Assembly (NCBI GenBank): GCA_002862585.1
Contig: PKDP01000053.1
Span: forward strand, 1-8,605
Direction of reading: 5' to 3'
From: Flavobacteriales bacterium
GTDB taxonomy: Bacteria; Bacteroidota; Bacteroidia; Flavobacteriales; UBA7312
DNA length: 8,605 nt
A model generated the notes under the pieces. It ran no database searches, was not told the DNA's origin, and saw nothing but the letters and a program-made list of their open reading frames with translations. The position numbers were made by a program, and so were the translations under genes. Below are positions 6,876-8,605 of this stretch, in pieces. Within the stretch, counting starts at the first letter, position 1. Each line of letters starts with the position of its first letter.

Positions 6876-6881
6876 CAGTTT

Positions 6882-8605
6882 TTAAAGCCGAACTACCGAC
6901 TCTACTCCTTCAACATTATCTAATTTGTTAATAAGATTTTCTAAATGCACTTTATTGATAACCAATACAGAGATTCGACCATCAAAAACACCATCGTTTG
7001 ATACAATATTAATTGATGAAATATTTACATTCATTTCGTTTGAAATGAGCTTAGTAATTTTGCTTACTAGTCCTATTTGGTCATATCCACTAATTCTCAA
7101 TACTGACGAATATTCAAGATTTTCGACTGTTGCCCATTTAGCAGGTATTATCCTGTAAGCATATCTAGATTGTAATTGAATAGCATTAGGACAGTTTACA
7201 TTGTGGACTTTTATACCATCGTTTATTGTAGTAAAACCAAATATTTCATCTCCTTGAATTGAAGAACAGCATTTAGCAAGTTTATAGTCTAATACTTGTT
7301 GGTCATCACCAAATATAACAGTTGGTTTGTTTGTTGGTGCTTTAACTTTTTCAGTAGTCGTACTATTTTCTTTATTATATATTTTTCTTTTAAGTAATCC
7401 ATACCACCCTTGATTTTTAGTGTTTACATAAGAGCGTATATGTTTGTTATTCAATGCGCCAACACCAAACATGTAATACATATCAAGACTATTTTTAAGA
7501 TTGAAATATTTCAACATTTCATTCTCAGTATTATGGTCTAGTGTAACTTTAATATGTCGAAGTTTACGCTTTAGTATTTCTTTACCTTCAGAAGCAATTA
7601 TCTTTTTTTCTTCTTTTAGAGCATTTTTAATTTTAGACTTTGCTCTTGACGTTTTAACAAACGACAGCCAGTCTTCTTTGGGGCTTTGTTTATTAGAAGT
7701 AATAATTTCCACTTGGTCACCACTTTTAAGTGAGTGTGAGAAGGGGACAAGCTTGCCGTTTACTTTTGCGCCTAAACACCTACTACCCACTTCTGTGTGA
7801 ATTTCATAAGCAAAGTCTATAGGGGTAGCATTTTTAGGTAATGTTTTAAGGTCGCCATTAGGTGTAAAAATGAATATTTCTTCCGAAAATAAATTCATTT
7901 TAAAGTCATCTACAAAATCAATGGCATTTGCATTAGGGCTTTCTAGTAATTCTCTAATACGATTTATCCAATTATCGAGATTTGATTCCTTTGAACTATT
8001 CTTATACTTCCAGTGAGCGGCAAAGCCTTTTTCGGCAATATCGTCCATTCGTTCAGTACGAATTTGTACTTCTACCCATTTTCCATTTGGTCCCATTACA
8101 GTTGTGTGTAATGATTCATATCCATTAGCCTTAGGTGTTGATATCCAATCTCTTAGACGATCAGGATTAGGTTTATAAAAATCTGTAACTATTGAATAAA
8201 TTCTCCAGCAATCGGCTTTCTCATTTTCTTTTGTAGATTTTACAATAATCCTGATGGCAAATTTGTCAAATACTTCTTCGAATTCAACCCCTTGCTTTAT
8301 CATCTTACTTCGAATAGAAAAGATGGATTTAGGTCGACCTTTTATACTGTAATTAAAACTTTGATTATTCAGTTCCTCCTTAATAGGTTGAACAAACTTA
8401 TTAATGTATCTCACTCTAGCGGCTTTACTCTGAGCTAGTTTTTCAGATATTGCCTTATAGATTTCTGATTTGGTGTATTTAAGCCCTAAATCTTCAAGTT
8501 CAGTTTTTATGGCATAAAGCCCTAATCTATGTGCAAGAGGAGCGTATAAGTATAGTGTTTCCGAAGCAATTTTTAATTGTTTATGCTTAGGCATTGAAGC
8601 TAGTG
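6882..8605 (-). CDS. rel: RelA/SpoT-family (p)ppGpp synthetase/hydrolase, bifunctional type (N-terminus cut by right edge)
   Basis: The frame is open through the right edge: the codons before the Met at 8594 read L-A-S and match the family sequence TLASMPKHKQ, so this Met is internal. About 573 residues are present of a usual 730-750; the HD hydrolase core lies outside the window. Numbered from the Met at 8594, the end of the HD domain contains AHRLGLYAIKTELEDL (21-36). The synthetase domain (about 82-200) has G86-R-P-K, D110 in VFDKFAIRI, P145-D-R-L-R-D149, NGYESLHT and the catalytic E175 in VEVQIRT. The TGS domain spans 238-299, the CC/zinc-finger-like domain 437-470 (C442, C443, H464, C468), and the ACT domain 498-570. 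The RLRD segment is the basic type seen in bifunctional Rel/SpoT enzymes rather than the EFDD type of RelA. It makes and degrades the stringent-response alarmone. Identification is firm. Confidence 0.96.
   Translation of the reverse strand, partial: LASMPKHKQLKIASETLYLYAPLAHRLGLYAIKTELEDLGLKYTKSEIYKAISEKLAQSKAARVRYINKFVQPIKEELNNQSFNYSIKGRPKSIFSIRSKMIKQGVEFEEVFDKFAIRIIVKSTKENEKADCWRIYSIVTDFYKPNPDRLRDWISTPKANGYESLHTTVMGPNGKWVEVQIRTERMDDIAEKGFAAHWKYKNSSKESNLDNWINRIRELLESPNANAIDFVDDFKMNLFSEEIFIFTPNGDLKTLPKNATPIDFAYEIHTEVGSRCLGAKVNGKLVPFSHSLKSGDQVEIITSNKQSPKEDWLSFVKTSRAKSKIKNALKEEKKIIASEGKEILKRKLRHIKVTLDHNTENEMLKYFNLKNSLDMYYMFGVGALNNKHIRSYVNTKNQGWYGLLKRKIYNKENSTTTEKVKAPTNKPTVIFGDDQQVLDYKLAKCCSSIQGDEIFGFTTINDGIKVHNVNCPNAIQLQSRYAYRIIPAKWATVENLEYSSVLRISGYDQIGLVSKITKLISNEMNVNISSINIVSNDGVFDGRISVLVINKVHLENLINKLDNVEGVESVVRL

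Larger units (their letters stand above)
6813..6881. other. Only sizeable intergenic gap (rel to Fur-family gene)
   Basis: This 69-base, very AT-rich spacer on the minus-strand operon contains the candidate operator (6861-6875), a run of nine T on the plus strand (6841-6849) and the weak -7-like element (6832-6839). No GC-rich hairpin that would end rel transcription is visible, so the downstream genes may be served both by readthrough and by an internal promoter. No ORF or RNA gene is seen in it. Confidence 0.6.

Noticed and set aside
6925..7158. 77-codon open frame on the plus strand
   Set aside because: Antisense to the ACT domain of Rel; no support as a gene.
7501..7800. 99-codon open frame on the plus strand, hydrophobic start
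   Set aside because: Antisense to the TGS and helical region of Rel; hydrophobicity is a by-product of the opposite strand's charged codons.
8592..8594. ATG as the start of Rel
   Set aside because: Codons L-A-S precede it in frame and match the conserved Rel sequence; a start here would drop the HD domain.
1..8605. A hidden defence, toxin-antitoxin, CRISPR or mobile system
   Set aside because: All but about 90 bases are covered by recognisable housekeeping or conserved genes; no direct repeats, transposase, recombinase or phage-like genes were seen.

Overview
The window looks like ordinary chromosomal DNA from a member of the Bacteroidota, most likely a flavobacterium-like lineage. The DNA is AT-rich (about one third G+C by eye), genes are packed with almost no spacers, Shine-Dalgarno signals are weak or absent, and the gene sets (Rel, Fur, PurA and OstA-like; MCE protein, two Fe-S proteins and a small protein usually mislabelled as an ABC transporter ATPase) match arrangements I recall from that phylum. 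There are no RNA genes, insertion sequences, CRISPR arrays, integrase or phage genes, and no gene-free stretch longer than 69 bases.

Plus strand, 1-3591: five genes in one direction, separated by -8 to 6 bases, so almost certainly one operon. In order they are the C-terminal part of an MCE/MlaD-type lipid-transport protein (cut by the left edge), a membrane protein with two C-terminal 4Fe-4S clusters, a small HAD-fold protein, a CCG-domain (heterodisulfide-reductase B/D-like) Fe-S protein, and a 156-residue protein of unknown function. The two Fe-S proteins together resemble the parts of an HdrDE-like membrane oxidoreductase. The HAD gene sits between them.

Minus strand, 8605-3588 (read right to left): a long bifunctional-type (p)ppGpp synthetase/hydrolase lacking its N-terminal HD part beyond the right edge, then after 69 bases a Fur-family repressor, then purA after 5 bases, then an OstA/LptA-like envelope protein after 4 bases that appears to start at TTG. 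This links the stringent response, metal- or peroxide-sensing regulation, AMP synthesis and LPS transport in one transcriptional direction. The 69-base gap holds a candidate fur promoter and a Fur-type 7-1-7 inverted repeat.

The two operons converge and overlap tail to tail by 3-4 bases, with no visible terminator. I see no clear case for a new defence or mobile system. The most interesting points are the HAD/Fe-S gene layout, the asymmetric cysteine set of the CCG protein, the uncharacterised 156-residue protein, and the possible autoregulatory site of the Fur-family gene.
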